From the NCBI GenBank assembly GCA_024220525.1, contig JAMYWO010000297.1, positions 1-45,380 on the forward strand: a stretch of 45,380 nucleotides of DNA, given 5' to 3'. The stretch is from Cochliopodium minus. Lineage: Eukaryota > Discosea > Himatismenida > Cochliopodiidae. This document shows positions 1 through 14,400 of this stretch, piece by piece. How positions within the stretch are numbered: the stretch's first letter is position 1; every line of letters begins with the position of its first letter. The translations under genes were made by a program, and so were the position numbers. A model generated the notes under the pieces. It was not told the DNA's origin. It saw nothing but the letters and a program-made list of their open reading frames with translations, and did no database searches.

Positions 1-346
1 TCGTTATTTCAACTAAAAATCGTTTTAATTTTTAGGCTAAATTTCGTCGAATAAAAACCAAATTCACTGCTAGGGTTGGTCAGAAACATATTCAAAAAGA
101 ATACATCGAAATACAAAAATCAAATCTTCTCTTTCTCATAAAAGATGTCAATCTGTGGACAATGGGAATCCTGAAAATTTTTTTGGAAAATCATTTGAAT
201 AATTTATTAATATACATGTAAGTAATTCATGATTCATGTGTGAGGATAAAATTGGATGGACATAAACAAAAGAAAGTTTTTAATTGATCTTTTAATATAA
301 AATATAAATAAGTGAAAAGCTTTATTTAATTCTCAATGAGGAATTC
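1..346. other. intergenic left end, contains diverged copy of an end repeat
   Basis: No gene is visible here. The stretch is A+T-rich and lies downstream of the NAGK-like gene. Bases 37-46 (ctaaatttcg) and 66-75 (actgctaggg) are the reverse complements of two 10-mers found at the opposite end of the window (45291-45300 and 45262-45271), in the corresponding order. This looks like a diverged dispersed or subterminal repeat. Confidence 0.5.
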
Positions 347-2439
347 CTATTTATCTTCTAATTCTAGTTGCGACTTTGCCAACAAAGCAGCAGCATGAGA
401 TTCGTCAATTTGAGGGAAAATGATGTTAGATTTAGGATACCTTCCAAAAAATAAAAGCAAAATAAAAAACAAATAAAACGATGAAAATTAAAAAATATAA
501 AAAATATGAAAATAAAATAATAAAAAAATAAAAAAATAAAATAATAAAAAAATAAAAAAATTGATAGAAAAAATTAATTTGTTACTTTTTTTGAAGTATC
601 TCTTTTACTTTAGCTCCAATCAGGCTCCCTTGATGAGTAAACACAGTACCTGCCAGCACAATGGTGAACTCGTCTCCAAATTGAAGATTCTCGTGAACAG
701 GAAAGACAGACTCCGCCAAACTGTTGGTAACTTTATTGAGGATTTTGGTTGCGATTTTGTCACCTGATTTTTTTAAATATTTGCAATTTAAAAAATGAAT
801 AAAATAAAATTAAAGTAAAAATTAAAAAAATAAAAATGTAATAAAAAAATAAAATAAAAAAATAAAAAATTAAAATAAATTTAAAAAATAAAAAAATTAA
901 AAAATTTCACCTTTGAGAGCTTCTTGTTGGCAAAGGAAGGAGATGGAAGCAATGCGGCTCCATTCCAAGCTGGTATATGCCCAAGGGATGAGCTGCGCAC
1001 AATCGTCGATCTTCAAGTGCTCCAACAAAGCAGGGAGAAGGGAAGTATATTCACCTAGGCCAAAGAATTTAAATATAAAAAAAAATTTAAAAAAAAATTA
1101 AAAAAAATTTAAAAAAAAATATTAAAAAAAAAAATTAAAAAAAAAATTAAAAAAAAAATTAAAAAAAAATTTAAAAAAATTTAGTTGCCTCTCCCATCAT
1201 TCGCAAATGAAACAGCTTTTAATATTCTCACTCCTAAATTATAGCCAGATCCAATCTTCAAAAAAAAAAAAAAAAGAAACAAAAATGTTTTTCTTTAAGA
1301 AAAAATCTTCCGCGTGAAAAGTTGTTTACATCCTAACAAAATTAACATTAGAAACAGAAAAAAAAAAATGTTGGTGAAATAGAATAAAAATAAAAAAAAT
1401 TAAATATTAAAAAATAATAAAATAATAATAAAAAATTTCACATAAAATAAAGGACCCCAACCACTACTCCTGCTCTTTTTCCCATTCAAGACTCCATAAC
1501 AAATGGTACCGGTCCCGCTGATGACGACGATGCCCTCTAATTTTCCACGAGTGCCAGAGGCGAGAGCCGCGATGGCGTCGTTCATTATATACACTTTGGT
1601 GTTTGTGTATGTCTCTTTCATCCAACCCTGCACCATTTCTATGTCATTTGGGCGATCTACTCCAGCAAGTGCCAAACACTGAAAAAAAAAATTATTATTC
1701 GAAGAAATAATTAAAAAATAAAAATAAAAATTATTTTCTGAGAAAAAGTTTTTAAAAAAAATTTTGAGAAAAAGTTAATAAAAAAGTTAATTTTAAAAAG
1801 TTTTACTATTGCACTGACTTTTATCAAAAAAAAAATTACTAAAAGTGGTTAATTATTTGTGGTACTACCATCAGAGATTTCTTTCTTTGCGTTTATCAAA
1901 GTGTTGTTGATGCAGTCCACCAACGCTTCCTTTGCTTTAATTTCTCCCACCGAGTTCCAGTTGGAGCTTTGTGTGTAAGATTTTCCCAAGATATTGTCTT
2001 TGGAATCTATGAGAATTCCTTGTGTGGAAGTACCACCTTTATTTGTTCAATTGAAATGTTTATAAAAATTAAAAAGAATTTAATCATTTGATTTATATCT
2101 GAAACAAAATTTCAATCTGAGTAAATTAAGAAATATATGAAGAAATTTCTTGATAAAATCTGTTTTTAACATTTGATAAATAATTTTCAAGAGAATTTTC
2201 AAAATATCATTCTATAAATTTAGATACTGCATATATTAAATATAATACGCAAAAGTTTTTTTTTCTATGAAAGATATATTTTTTGGTGATTACCTCCATC
2301 AACACCCAAGAACAATCCTCCTTCAATTTGCTTCAAAGGAATTTTGATTTTTGATCAAGAAACTATCAAATTTTTTTTACCATTTAAACGATTTTTTATT
2401 TATTTTTTTTGGAACTAAAATCAAAAGATTTGGTGCCAT
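347..2439 (-). CDS. NAGK: N-acetylglucosamine kinase-like protein (BadF/BadG/BcrA ATPase family)
   Basis: Probable sugar kinase that phosphorylates GlcNAc in the cytosol (family knowledge: ASKHA fold). I read eight exons, about 320 residues, close to the family length. The start is an ATG at 2439 (MAPNLLIL...). The phosphate-1 motif DGGGTSTQG spans the exon 2/3 junction near 2290/2040. Exon 4 (about 1678-1430) carries LALAGVDRP, the likely catalytic Asp in MNDAIAALASG, and VISGTGT, then GWGPL. Later exons give SGYNLGVRILKAV (near 1250), GLGEYTSLLPALLEHL (near 1060) and the phosphate-2-like segment with VLAGTV (near 640). The stop is TAG at 347-349. Two points do not resolve: the exon 3 to exon 4 join is out of phase with the only GT/AG pair I see, and the GDEG usually found between GWG and SGY is missing, reading Y-I instead. 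A micro-exon or a sequence error is possible. The gene ends close to the next one upstream (79 bp gap). Confidence 0.8.
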
Positions 2440-2518
2440 TGTTGATAAGATAGATTGTGAATTGGGAAAAATAAAGTAAACCTAAAAATTTTTTTCTTTA
2501 ATATTACTAGTATACTAC

Positions 2519-5122
2519 TCATTTATTATTCTTATTTATAATCTGGATTCGCTTTTCCAGAATATCAAGAATCTTGGGGGTATTGGTGTTGAAAGAAAAA
2601 ATGGAAGATTTCTTGAATTTATCGATGAGCTCAATGGCATTGGTGATATTGCCCTTGTTATGGGCAGATACCTTGGAATAATCAAAATCAATTTTCTTCT
2701 TGAGATTCAAATGACCCTTCTTCTTGTCCTGGGTGGCAAAAACGATGCAATCATTGAAAATGATGATGACGTATTCAGAGTTTTTCTTACCTTTATGTAA
2801 GAGACCATCAAGGGGACCCTCAACAGGATAACGATCAGTTGAAATGATGGAAGTGATGGCGTTCTTGTCGAACTTGTCGAGGATGTTCTCCGTCTTGATG
2901 AGATTGGAAGCCTGATGAATCTTCACTTGCGCTTTTTGAGCGATGCCTTGAATCATTTTGAGCCATTTGGTCATATCATCGTGATCAGGGTGGAGTTTGC
3001 GAGGGGTGATGTCTTTACACTTTTCGTGATAACTTGTGAAGATTTTGAGAGGATGCTGCATGAGATCGGTGATAGAAAATCTCTCTCCTCTATTTTGTGA
3101 GTTTTTTACATTTTCAAAGTGCTGTGACAAAGGTTTTGATTTTCTCTTCACTTCGATCAAATAGATGTATGTTTTGTTAAAGTTTTCTATGTAGGGGAAG
3201 TACACCTGGATGAAGTTGAGTGTGTTGAGAAAGTCGGCAACTTTTTGGTTGCAGCTTTTCCAGGAGATCGCTCTCTTCTCCAAATTATCTGCAATGTTGG
3301 TATGGAACTTTCTGATTTCTTCAATTTCTTTATACATATCTTCAAATTCTGAAATACCTAATATTTAATAAAAAGTAATTAAAAACAAATAAAATATTAT
3401 TAAAATTTTTACCTTTAGTTAATTCTACAATTGGAGCAAAATTTTGCTCCAAAGCTCTTAGCAAGTTTGTATATCTCTTTTCACGATAAACTACTTCTAA
3501 AACTTCGTACCAATACTTGATGTCTTGGGAGAGGGAGGGGTCAGAGAGGATCTCTATTATTTCTTTCTCTGATGGATCACTACTCTTATCGTTCAACGTG
3601 TTGATGATTTTCTCAGTTTCTTTTGTGAAGATAGTGTAGAAGTTTCCTAAAAAAAAAAGTTAATTTTTTTAAAAAAAAAAAAAATATATTAATTATATAA
3701 AATTTATTTTTTTAAAAAAAGAGAAAAACAAACTAAAAAAAAATACCAAGCTCATCATCGTCCAAACTATCCAAACTTAATTCTTTATTTACAGTCATTA
3801 AATCTTCCCATGGTTTTCTCCCTTGTTTCATTAATGGATCCTTGGAAATTTCGTTGAAATATACACAAAGGCCTGACCACTGTTCGGTGATAAATTTGTT
3901 GACAGGTTCTAAATAATCTGCCGTGAATTTTGTGTTGGTGGCCACTTTTTGGAGTACCTTAGTCACCATCGTGAGATCTTTTCTGGAAATTGGATTTATT
4001 TTAACTGTTTATTTGATTTGGTAACAATTGGTCAAAAAAAAAAGGTGATGTAAATTTTGAAAGATTGTATTCATGATTTCTTTAAGATATATTAAAGACT
4101 CGGAGTTAATAAATATTTATTTCCTCAATTTAAAATATTTTATTTTACCATCAATCAATAATCCAAATGTTTGTGGTGATATGAGGATGGGATTGATATA
4201 TCTCAAGAATATGAAACCACCTATCAATGCTTGTTTGCTGGTGGCGATCTCAACCTTATCTGCACTGTCAAAAATGATCCCGGCCAAGGATCTGATGTCT
4301 CTGGGCATCTTATCCACATTCTCTGGATCGGTTATTTTCGAGATGATTTTGTTGAGAGCCTCAATTAGATGGGGCATGTTCTCTTTAAAATTATCTCTCG
4401 ATATATTCAATAGTCCTTGCTTCTCGTTGATGATATACAAGATTAAATCCTTCACAAGATCCTTGACATAATTTTTGCTTTCATTTGATGCATTATGCAT
4501 GAAATAGGACATTGTTTTCATCGCCAATGATACTCCTCTCAATCCTGAATTTTCTTCCGAATCTGTATCTTCTTCTGTTCTTCCCATCTCTGCTCTCAGC
4601 AAATAATTTGCCAAATGAAAAAATGTTTTAGTTTTTGTTGCATAATTAACCAAAGCGGTGGTGAATTGTTCATAATCTTTTGAATCTCCAAATTCCGCCC
4701 AAGTATCCAAATATCTGGTTTGTTATTAAAAGAAAAAATTCATTTTTTTCACAACCAGATGTCTCTCCAAAATAATTTTGTAATTATGTATCAAAATAAT
4801 GAAAAAATTTCAGAACAAATAATAATTCTTGATTAAAATTATTCAAAAAAAACATTCAATTACCTTGGATTATAAACACATAAATCAATCAATTTTAACA
4901 TCTTTCTTTTATTTTCATTATTCAAAAAATTGCTCCATTTTGGTTTTAATTTCAATACTTCTTCCTTTTTTTTTTTGGGAAATGTGAACAATTGTAAAAG
5001 AATAGAGATTTAAGGAAATTAAAGACCTGCTCTTCTATATATTGATCAAATTTACTTTTAGATGTGGAAGTAGATCCACCCGATGAATCATCATCATTAA
5101 ATTTTTTTAAAGGCTTGCTCAT
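2519..5122 (-). CDS. RasGAP - RhoGEF (DH) - PH domain signalling protein
   Basis: Multi-domain regulator of small GTPases, about 700 residues in six exons. The start is the ATG at 5122 (MSKPLKKFNDDDS, a Ser-rich leader). The RasGAP domain (about residues 60-340, exons at 4960-3735) has a likely arginine-finger region reading LRGVSLAMKTMSYFM and the block FLRYINPILISPQTFGL, which matches the RasGAP FLRxxxPAxxSP signature. Next comes KDLTMVTKVLQKVA, the usual post-signature helix. The DH-like part follows: CR1-like EVVYREKRYTNLLRAL (near 3480) and CR3-like FSITDLMQHPLKIFTSYHEK (near 3060), with HPDHDDMTKW behind it. The C-terminus (about 2830-2522) is a PH-like unit starting EGPLDGLLHKGKKNSEYVII. 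It would switch Ras off and a Rho/Rac protein on at membranes. A RasGAP-DH fusion is unusual in animals and more in keeping with amoeboid protists. Domain calls rest on motif reading; RasGAP is the most certain. Confidence 0.88.
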
Positions 5123-5458
5123 TTTGAATTGTACAAATTTTTTTTTTATTATTTTTATATCTTTTATTGAAATTTATAATGAAAAATTTGAAAACAAAAT
5201 TTGGATTTTTCAAATATTTTTCTGATTGATTCATCTTTCTTTGACTGGAATCAAATAAAGTGAATCACAAGTTCCAAATGTTTCTTTTTGTGAATTTATT
5301 AATGAAAATTTTGTTATGTTATCATTTCAACCCAAAATAAATCATATCTTTCGTTTTCGGATTTAAATGATAGATTGAAGTGAAAATATCTTCAAGAAAC
5401 CATTGAACATTGATAGAGAACATTGAAAAAAAATTTTTTTAATAAAAAATAATAAAAA
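5123..5458. other. intergenic between huntingtin 3' end and RasGAP-RhoGEF start
   Basis: 336 bp, A+T-rich, with no coding signal. It holds the 5' region of the RasGAP-RhoGEF gene and the 3' region of the huntingtin gene, both on the minus strand. I see no recognisable element beyond T runs. Confidence 0.6.
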
Positions 5459-8400
5459 TTAGTTGGAAAAACAAAAACTGTCTCTGCAAAAAGCAGAAGT
5501 TTGTTTGAGCACATCAATTTCACAATCGAGCAAAGAAATGAACTTGTTCTTCCACTCAACCTCGGTACACATGACATGACAAAAAAACAAGGCGGTGTGT
5601 CGGAAAAGATCAATGTCTCCTTCAACAGACTCGGAAAGGTATTGCATCAAAGGCCAACTCCACTCAATGTGGCTGGCAGAAACGAAGATACAAGTGAGTG
5701 CCCACAAGAGTGACTTGGTGGAGATGTTGGTGCGGAGTTGCATGATGTTGTTGAGACACATGATAGTCCATCCCGTAACTTTGCTCGAAAATCCTTGGAG
5801 ATGCAACATTTTACAAACCTAATATAAAAATATTATTAATAAAAACAAAAATAAATAATAAATAATAAATAAAAAAAATCTACGTTGAATAGGAGGATTG
5901 CGGTGTGTTTGGGACATGCTTGGAAGGATTTGAGGAACTCTCCAAAAATGACAGAGAGGATCTGATCAGCAGAGAAAAAGTTCTTGAGCAATTTGGGAAG
6001 AATTTTGGAAATGAGAGAGGCCTTCAAACCTAGGAAAAAAAAAAAAAATTAAAAAAAAAAAAAAATGTAAAATAATTTTTAAAATAAAATAAAAATTAAT
6101 TGAAAAGATTGAACCAGCAGACTCCCTGAATTTAATAAACAAAATTTTGATTCGTTCAAAGTTTTCCATGTAGCTCGAAGACTTCTCGTTCTCTGTGTTG
6201 ACGCTTTCGTTGATCTGCCCGTCGGTGCTGGTGTACATGCAAGTGATCATCAATCCGGTGAGGAGAAAGAACTGAGGAGGGTTGTTCTTGGAGAGTTTCT
6301 CGTTGACGAAGCTGGAGATCTTTTCTCTTTGTTTGATGGAGAGAACGAATGTGGTGAGAAGTTGATCAAGGCCTCTGTAAATTGCAATCGAGATGGTTGA
6401 AGGGCATGAAGATCTATTGAATCGAAAAAAAAATGCTTGGAAATAAATTTATTTTGAAGAAAAAAATTATTTTGTATTATTTTAAATGTAATATCAACTT
6501 TTTTTTTTATTTTTATTTTTATTATTTTTTTTTTATTTTAATTTTATATTGTATCTGCTTAAATTTTTATTTTTTTATTTCTTTAAAGTTTTTTTTTTTT
6601 TACAAGGAAGCAATGGAAATGGAAAGATCTATTATTGAGGTAGTAAAAGAACTTTCTGAGGAAGCCTGTTTGAAGTTCTCGCAGAGGAGGAAGGAGACAG
6701 ACAAGAGGGACACAACGAGGTTGGTTTGGGGCTTGGAGTTGTAGAACTCTTTCTTTTGGAGAGTTTTGATGAGAAACTGGAAGACTGAAGGTAACATTGG
6801 TTCCAAAATCTAAAAAAATATTTAAAGTAAAAAAATGAAGGGAAAAAGTAAAAATTTGTTTATCATTTAAATTTTTGAAGAAATCAAATCAAAAATAATT
6901 CTGGCATGATTAACTTTAATAATCGAAATATTTTCGAAAAATATTAGCATCACGGCCAAAAATTAAATAAAAAATATTAATAATAATACGAAGATTAGCT
7001 TTTACATCGTTCGCTTGTGCTTCTAGAAGGTAATTCAAAGAAATGAGAGCGGAGGAACATGAAGAAACGTTGTTGGATTGCTCCAAGGCGGAGAGAACAA
7101 CAGCACGGATGTAAGGAGGGTCATAGGGCAAGTCCAGTTTCAAGGAATCTTGGGAAAAGATGTATTTGTGCAAAACGGAGATAGATTTACAAATTCCGAT
7201 CAAGAGATAATGCTCCAACATGAAATCATTGACGTTATCTATTGAATAGTCGTAAATTTTCTTGTAAAACTTGAATAGCCAAACGTATTCCTCGAAAGAA
7301 AAGAGATCGGATAGAAACACGATCGATTTGATCACTTCGTTTCTCAACAGGAGGTAGTTCTTGGGTGCATTCTTCTTTGGCTCTAAAATGAGGTTGAAAA
7401 CAGAAAGGAGTTGTTTGAGTTCTTTAGCGACATTTGAATCAGAGTTTGAGAATTTTCTTTTTGTTTTTTTAAAAAATTATGTCAAATGATTTCAATCAAA
7501 AATTTTTTTTTTTTTTTAAAATACCTGATTTCTTCGATGGAAAGTTGTCCGTGATAGATCTTTTCGTGCTTTTGTAGACAGACCCTCTCGATGTTCACGT
7601 GGTAAGGATTTTCGGCCAAGATGACCTCATCTTCACCGAAATACTCCGATCTCAGAACTTCAATGTTCTTTCTCAGATCCAACATATTGATCCCATGTCC
7701 TACAAAAAAAAAATGATAATTAAAATAGTATTATTTAAAGTGAATGTTATCATGATGATATTTATGGATTATTATTGATTTATCTTTAATGATAAACATA
7801 CCTCCTTCCAAAAATATCATGGTGCTTTTTCTTGGCAGATGAGGCAACAAGTTTGAAAAAGATTTGGTCTTTCCTCCCATTGGATGAAGCTTGTGCAGAC
7901 CTCTCTTGATGAGCAACAAAGTCAACGTTTGGATGGTGAGTCTCTGGAACTCAGGGGAGACTTCCGAGTTAGGAAAGTTGTTGGGATCTTCGTCATCCTC
8001 TTCGGTGATGTCCAACAGATTGATTTTCCTTAACTCTGTCCAAACCCTCTGAAATTCTTCATCCCCTCTAAAAGAATTCAGATTGAGCGATCCTAACGTT
8101 CTTTTCATGAGATCCTCGGGTTCTATTTTTATAAAAAAAAAAGTTAACAAAAAATTTTAAATAAATGCTTTATATGAATAAAAAAAACTTTTTTGTTATT
8201 TTCTTAAATAAAATTTTAAAAAAAAGATTTTAAAAATTTAAGTTTTTGTTATTTTCTTTTTAATTAAGTAAATGCTATTAAAAAAAAAAACTTTTTTTAA
8301 AGTTACCTTCTCTCAAGTCTTGGATCCAGTTTGGAACAAGTACACAACAAGCATAGTTCAAGTTTTGTTTTGCAATCAACCTCAACAAAGAAACGAATTT

Positions 8401-11400
8401 GGGCTCAGTTTCTTGAATGGGTAATCTTCCGTGGAAAAGCCTCTCTTCGGGTTTTTCTCCGACCAAAATTCTTTTGCAAAAAAAGGACAAAATGTTGAAC
8501 TTTTGTTCATCAATGCTTTTATTCCATTGGGGAGAAGTCTCGGGAAGGTAATGACACTTGAGACCGCAAAATTTTCTCAGCTTGTTGTAACAAACGAATA
8601 ATTGATCCCAGATGAGTAATTCATCATTCAAGGAGGAGATCTCTTTGATCATCAGCTTTAAACACTAGAAAAGGAAATTATTTATTAAATAATGATTGGA
8701 AATATTAGGGGAGCTTTACATCAAAAAATAAAGCCAATATTTTGAGCAACACTGAATTGATATCCATCTTGTTGATCCAAACCACCATTTTTTTCACCCA
8801 ATTACTTACTACAACCGTATCAAGGGAGGATATTCCAAAATTTTGAACGAGCAGAGTGAGAGGGAGAATGATCTTGTTGTTTTCGGTGGTATTTGGGTTT
8901 TCTTGAAGAAAATTTTGGAGCTTCTGAGTGATGAGCTTGGCTATGTTATCCACGACATTGACACAGTTGGTGTGTCCAAAAATGGAGGAAACCAACAAAT
9001 CTACACTGAAATCTTCTCCCTCAATGAAACTTTTGAATAATTCTACATCAAAGTCCAAGAACATTTGTGGGCTCAAATTTTTAGAATTCTTTTTTTTAAA
9101 AAAAAAAAAAATTAATTTGCAATTATTTGAAGAATGTTCTTTTACCTTTTCTTTGTTGTATTCAAATTTTTTGATGATCAATTCTTTGAATGTTTGAATA
9201 GACAATGGCTCAAAAACTTTGGTGTTCTCATCAATCGAGAGCCACTCTTTGTTACCGTTGAGTTCTGCCTCCTTGGGATCCATCAAAGAAACGAGAGATT
9301 GTCTGATTTTGACAGCGTTGGAGAGTTGAAGATCTTCAAAGCGATTTTCGACAAGATGATACAACATACTCAACCTTTCTTCGCTGATCTCAAGTTTATT
9401 TTCTTTTTTGAGCAAAATCCATTTATCCAAAATTTTCAAGCAGATTTTTTCTACCAAGACCAACAAGGATCTCCTGTGCAAGATGTTTTCAGAGATTTTG
9501 AGAATGGTTTGAAAGACTTCGGGCGTTTCAGGGAGGACATCCAACACTCCTAAGAATTTGTGGCAAAGGGTGAAGTTGGAGGAGATGTTTTGCTGTACGT
9601 ATCCCAAAAGCTCGTTGGTTACTTGAATCTTTTTATCAGATTCATTTGAGACCAAGGCTTTGATGTAATTTACAATACAAGGCAAAGAAATATGATTTCT
9701 AATAATAAAAAAAAAAATTTAAAAGGATTATATCAGAAAAAGGGAGGATTTTGAAAAAAGAAAAAGTTTTCTCACATTAAAAAGATTATATTCTCAGTTT
9801 TATAAATGTAGGTTGGATATTTTGTCAAGGGAGATAATGAACAGTAGAGTAGGAATGAACACTCTTTGAAAAGGTTGCGGGTGGAAATAGAGCCCAGGAT
9901 GGTGGGGTAAACAACAGGAAATTTAATGAAATGATCGATCGAATCTTTGTTCCTGAAAGTCTTCAACAAAGAACTGCTGCTGATCAAAATGGGGAGTGAT
10001 CTGGATTGAACGGACAAAGTAGAAATAGAGCATATTTTGTCCTTGTTTCTTTTTTTTCTTAGTTGACGCAAGATAACGCTATCACTTTGATCTTCCTTCG
10101 AGTTCCAATTACACGTTAGATTGACCACACTAAACTGAAGCAAATCTGAAATACAAGTTTCCAAAAACTCTGATTTTTTCTCAATATACAACAAGAGTGC
10201 TGCTTCTATGTTGGATAACAACAAATCTGACAAGACAACTAATTTTCCGTTTGTGAAAGAGGCTTCTAACAATGTTGGTCTCTTTGTGTCTGATTCACTT
10301 TTGGAAACAGAGTAAGATAATCTCAAAAGAATCAAGATAGAAGTGATCCAAGATCCATTCGTTTGATAAAAGGTGCTTGGATTTCTTTTATCTACAGAGT
10401 CATACTTGCTGGTGGGAGGTTTTTTCGATTCCAAAACTTTGATCAAACTATCCAAAACTTTAGATTGAGATATCTGCTGAGTAAAGAGAGTGTCAATAAG
10501 GTTGTACCAACAGCTCAAACTCTATAAAAAAAAAAGATTTAACTTTTAAAAAAAAAAAAAGCTTTCAAACCTCTAAACTATTGGAAAGAATAGTCCCGTT
10601 TGAAATGATAGGAAAAATAACATCCAAGATCTCAGTGGAATAATTCTGCCAAGAGCTTCTCTTCTTTCTTGTCTCCCTAATTACCATAGAAATATTATTT
10701 ACAGCTTGGTAAAAAGGGACTTTGGAGAGCAAGCAAGAGTAAAAATGTTTTTTCAACTCATCTCTTTGTTTGGAGGTGTAACCCCTGTTCTTTTTGCTCT
10801 TGTGGAACAAATCCTTGACAAGATACTTTATAGTGGGAATCAATTCTCCGTTGGTCTTCCAATATGGTGCGGAGAACACACAGCTGCTAAGTTTCAAGAG
10901 ATTAGGAGGATCTATCAACTTGGCAGATTCGAGTGAAATGGAATTGAAGAAATTAAATAAATAAAAGAGAATTTTGGGAGGGTTCTTCAAGTATGATTTT
11001 TTGCCCAAGATTTGGCTAGAAACGTACGACAAAAAGTTTCCTCCTTTGTCAAGTTTGGGAAAATCAATTCCAAGATGCACTAAAGTGGACAACATCTCCA
11101 GAATTTGTCGATGCTCATTAATGTCGTGGGAAATGACATAGTGTTGCATAATTCCAACGACAAGGGGCTCGAATGATTGCATCAAAGTCTTTGCTTCTCT
11201 AAAATAGTTAAGAATATAAAGTTTTAAAATAATTTTTTAAATTTTTTTTTACGAAATTGCTTTTTCTATTTGTGATTTGAGAAAGTATTCAGATGGAAAT
11301 CTGGTTGTTTCGTTTTCCAACAGCTTTGGAGGATTGTTGAAATAGTGAGTGTCAATGTACTGAACGTTTTGTCTCAGGATATTGTTTTCTGGAATATTTT

Positions 11401-14400
11401 TTCTGCTAAAAGAAGTAAACTCACACAAATCATCGAGAGGAACACTGATAAAATGCTGGAAAAAGCCAAGCAAAGGTTTTTGGGTTTGGTGTGAAAGGAT
11501 TTTCTCGGTGGCCTGAGAAGAAATATCGATTTCTTCTTCTGAGGACTGTTCATTTCTGAAAATTTGGACAAACAACTCTTTGACACAAGTGGCTATCCTG
11601 TCAGTACTCTCGAAAAATTGTTGGCCCAAATACTGTATAATCTCTTGAGAATACATGATAATAGGACGTCCCACATTCCTAATGAGGGAAGAAAGCAACA
11701 TCAAAACGACACTAATGAACTCATTAAATTTATTGGGTAATAGAGAAATTTTAGAAGACTTGTAAGTATCTTCCAAACGTTGGTACAAATCCAGATAGTT
11801 TTGGCTGTCCGCAAAATACCCTTCGTTGTCGCTCCACTTTGTTTTTGTTCCAATGATGAACTTCTTTTTGAGGGAAGGACAAGACTTTTCGTCTTTGATA
11901 CTTGAAAACATGTTGAGGAGTTTAAGAACGTGAATCAGAACATCAACCCAGTAATTTTTCAAATTGGATCCAGCTTTTCTTACCAAACTGTTTATCATCT
12001 TTATTTAATATTAAATTTTTTCAACTAAATAATATTCTTTCAGAAACAATCTTACTGTGATTATATCAATGTGAAGATCCAAATCGAGCATCATATCTGT
12101 TTCTGTCAAAAATTGAATGGTAAAAGGAACAATATCACAAAAAAAGACGGAAGTAGGATTTGGAAATGAGTAATACTGTTTGTCCACTTGAACTTTTTAC
12201 AAAAATATTTAAAAAATTTTTAAATATTTAGAGAAAAGAAATCATTCCAAAAAAGAATTTATTTTTTTTTACCCTTGTTCTCAAAAAAAACGTGTTCCAC
12301 ATAATTTTTTGGTTTACTGTAGCATACAATGATGGACTTTAGAGCAAGGTACAAACCTTTAATCTTGGTTTTGCTGTTCTTTTTGGAAATTTCGCGCATT
12401 AAAATGCCGAAAACAGAAGAAAGATTAGAGACAAGATTTTTTTTAATGGGAGCCTCAGACAAGTTCCCAAACATCAAAACTTTGTTCAAACGATGGAACA
12501 AACAATTATAACGATTGATTTCAGTATCGCTGAGTTCAGTGAAAAAGATCAGGTTTTTGGTGATTTTCATGAGCGAATCCGCAGCTGCCTCTCTTATCTT
12601 TGAGTCCTCGTTGGCGAGATGATCAATGATAAACTCGATGCAGATTTTTTGGAGATCAAAACAGTCGCTTTGGTTCATGAAATAAAGGTAAGAAAAGTCT
12701 ATTTTGGTGAGGAGAGAAAGAATTTCAGTATTAACAAGGAAGTAGTTGTTTGTGCAACCAAGTAACTGCTTGATCAAAATGGGGTACAAATTTTGAAAGA
12801 ATTTCCCTATTTTTTGGAAGCAAACTCCAAATCCAGAAACAGCAAGCTTGGAGGTAACAGAAGACTTGTCATTCAAAAATTGATACATCACTTCATCGAT
12901 CAAGTACCTCACGTCCAACCAACTCGTATCGTTGTCATTAGTCTTTAAAAACTCAGTGTCATTTCCAATGATGGCATTCAAAAAACATCCAATGAAATAG
13001 GCAACATTTCCTCTTACCAAAGGATCTTCATCTTTAGAATACCCAAATACCAACTCAAAAATTTCTACAGAAAAAGTTTATAATATGAAAGTTTGTAATA
13101 AATTTTGGTTTACCTTTTGATTCTTTGGAAATTGATCTCAAAAATTCTTTTTCAAAGCTTTTTGCGATCAAACCAATCGCATATATCGTTGCAGCTTTGA
13201 TACCTATTCATTTTACAAAAAAATTTTGTTGTAGAAAAAAAAAATATAAATGATAAAGAATAGCTAAACCTGTCCTTGTTTTTTTATCTTTTAAAAGGTT
13301 TTCTAACTTTACAAGGATGGTGGGAACAAACTCTAATTCCCCGAAATTCTCTTCTTCATAAACAGGTGAGCCATTGCTGTTATTAAACTCTTCATTTTCA
13401 TCAGTAGGTTTTTGTTCCTTTTTGAACCATGCACGGTGAAGCAAAGTGTCTCCATAACAGCCCAAAAGGTTGGTCAACAGCTCTATAGTACCATTAACTA
13501 CGTTGTGGTTATCATGGCTGATGAATTTTACAATCACTTCTGTCAACAAAGGAGTATAGTCTATCATAGGGTTTTTTGGATCGAGGGTTCTCTTGCTCAT
13601 CGAGTCAGACAGCCTCAAAAGTTTCGAAAAATTATAAAAAACACCCTGAATTCGTGTCACTTCGATATTTTCTTCAACCAAGAAATTATGTATGCCAGAC
13701 TCTTTCACTACGTACTGGAAGAGTGACTTGGGATACAAGTTACAGATGCAAATTATGATATCGCTCGCAGATCTTCTGATGCTCGCCACTTTGTTGGAGA
13801 AATTAGCGATACATAGATTTATCACTTGTTGCACCTCCACTTCCCTCAGATAGAAGATCAATACATCAAATATTCTCTCTAAAGATATGCTCAATGTTTG
13901 TTGCAACAATTCTCCGCCATTCTTTATCATATCTTCTATCAATGGCATCAATGATGTGATATATTTTCTACATTTCGATGGTCTTATAAATTTACATAGC
14001 TCTCCGAATTTTCCCACTGCTATTCTTTGTGATTTTTCGTTATCTTGTGTCTGCATGAATATTTTGTGAATATTTGAATTATTTTTTGTCAATATGTTAA
14101 ATAAATTACAATTTTGTGATCTTACCTTTATTAATTTGAAGATCTCATACATTATTCTTTCTATATGTAAAGTATTTTTCAATGCCTATTCATCATTTTG
14201 CAAAAATATAAACAAAATTATATAGAAATAATTGGTGAATGAAATTAATATTACATGTATAAGTTTATTTAAATTTTCATCTGCTGCTGAATTTATTGAT
14301 ATATCTGTATCTCCTATCACCTTCAATAATGATGTAATAGATGCTGTCAAAAATCTTGGAAATTCTGTTGTATTTCTTTTCATTGTACAATAGGATTAGA

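Noticed and set aside
4073-4471. 132-codon plus-strand frame
   Set aside because: Lies antisense to the RasGAP exon that carries the FLRYINPILISP signature.
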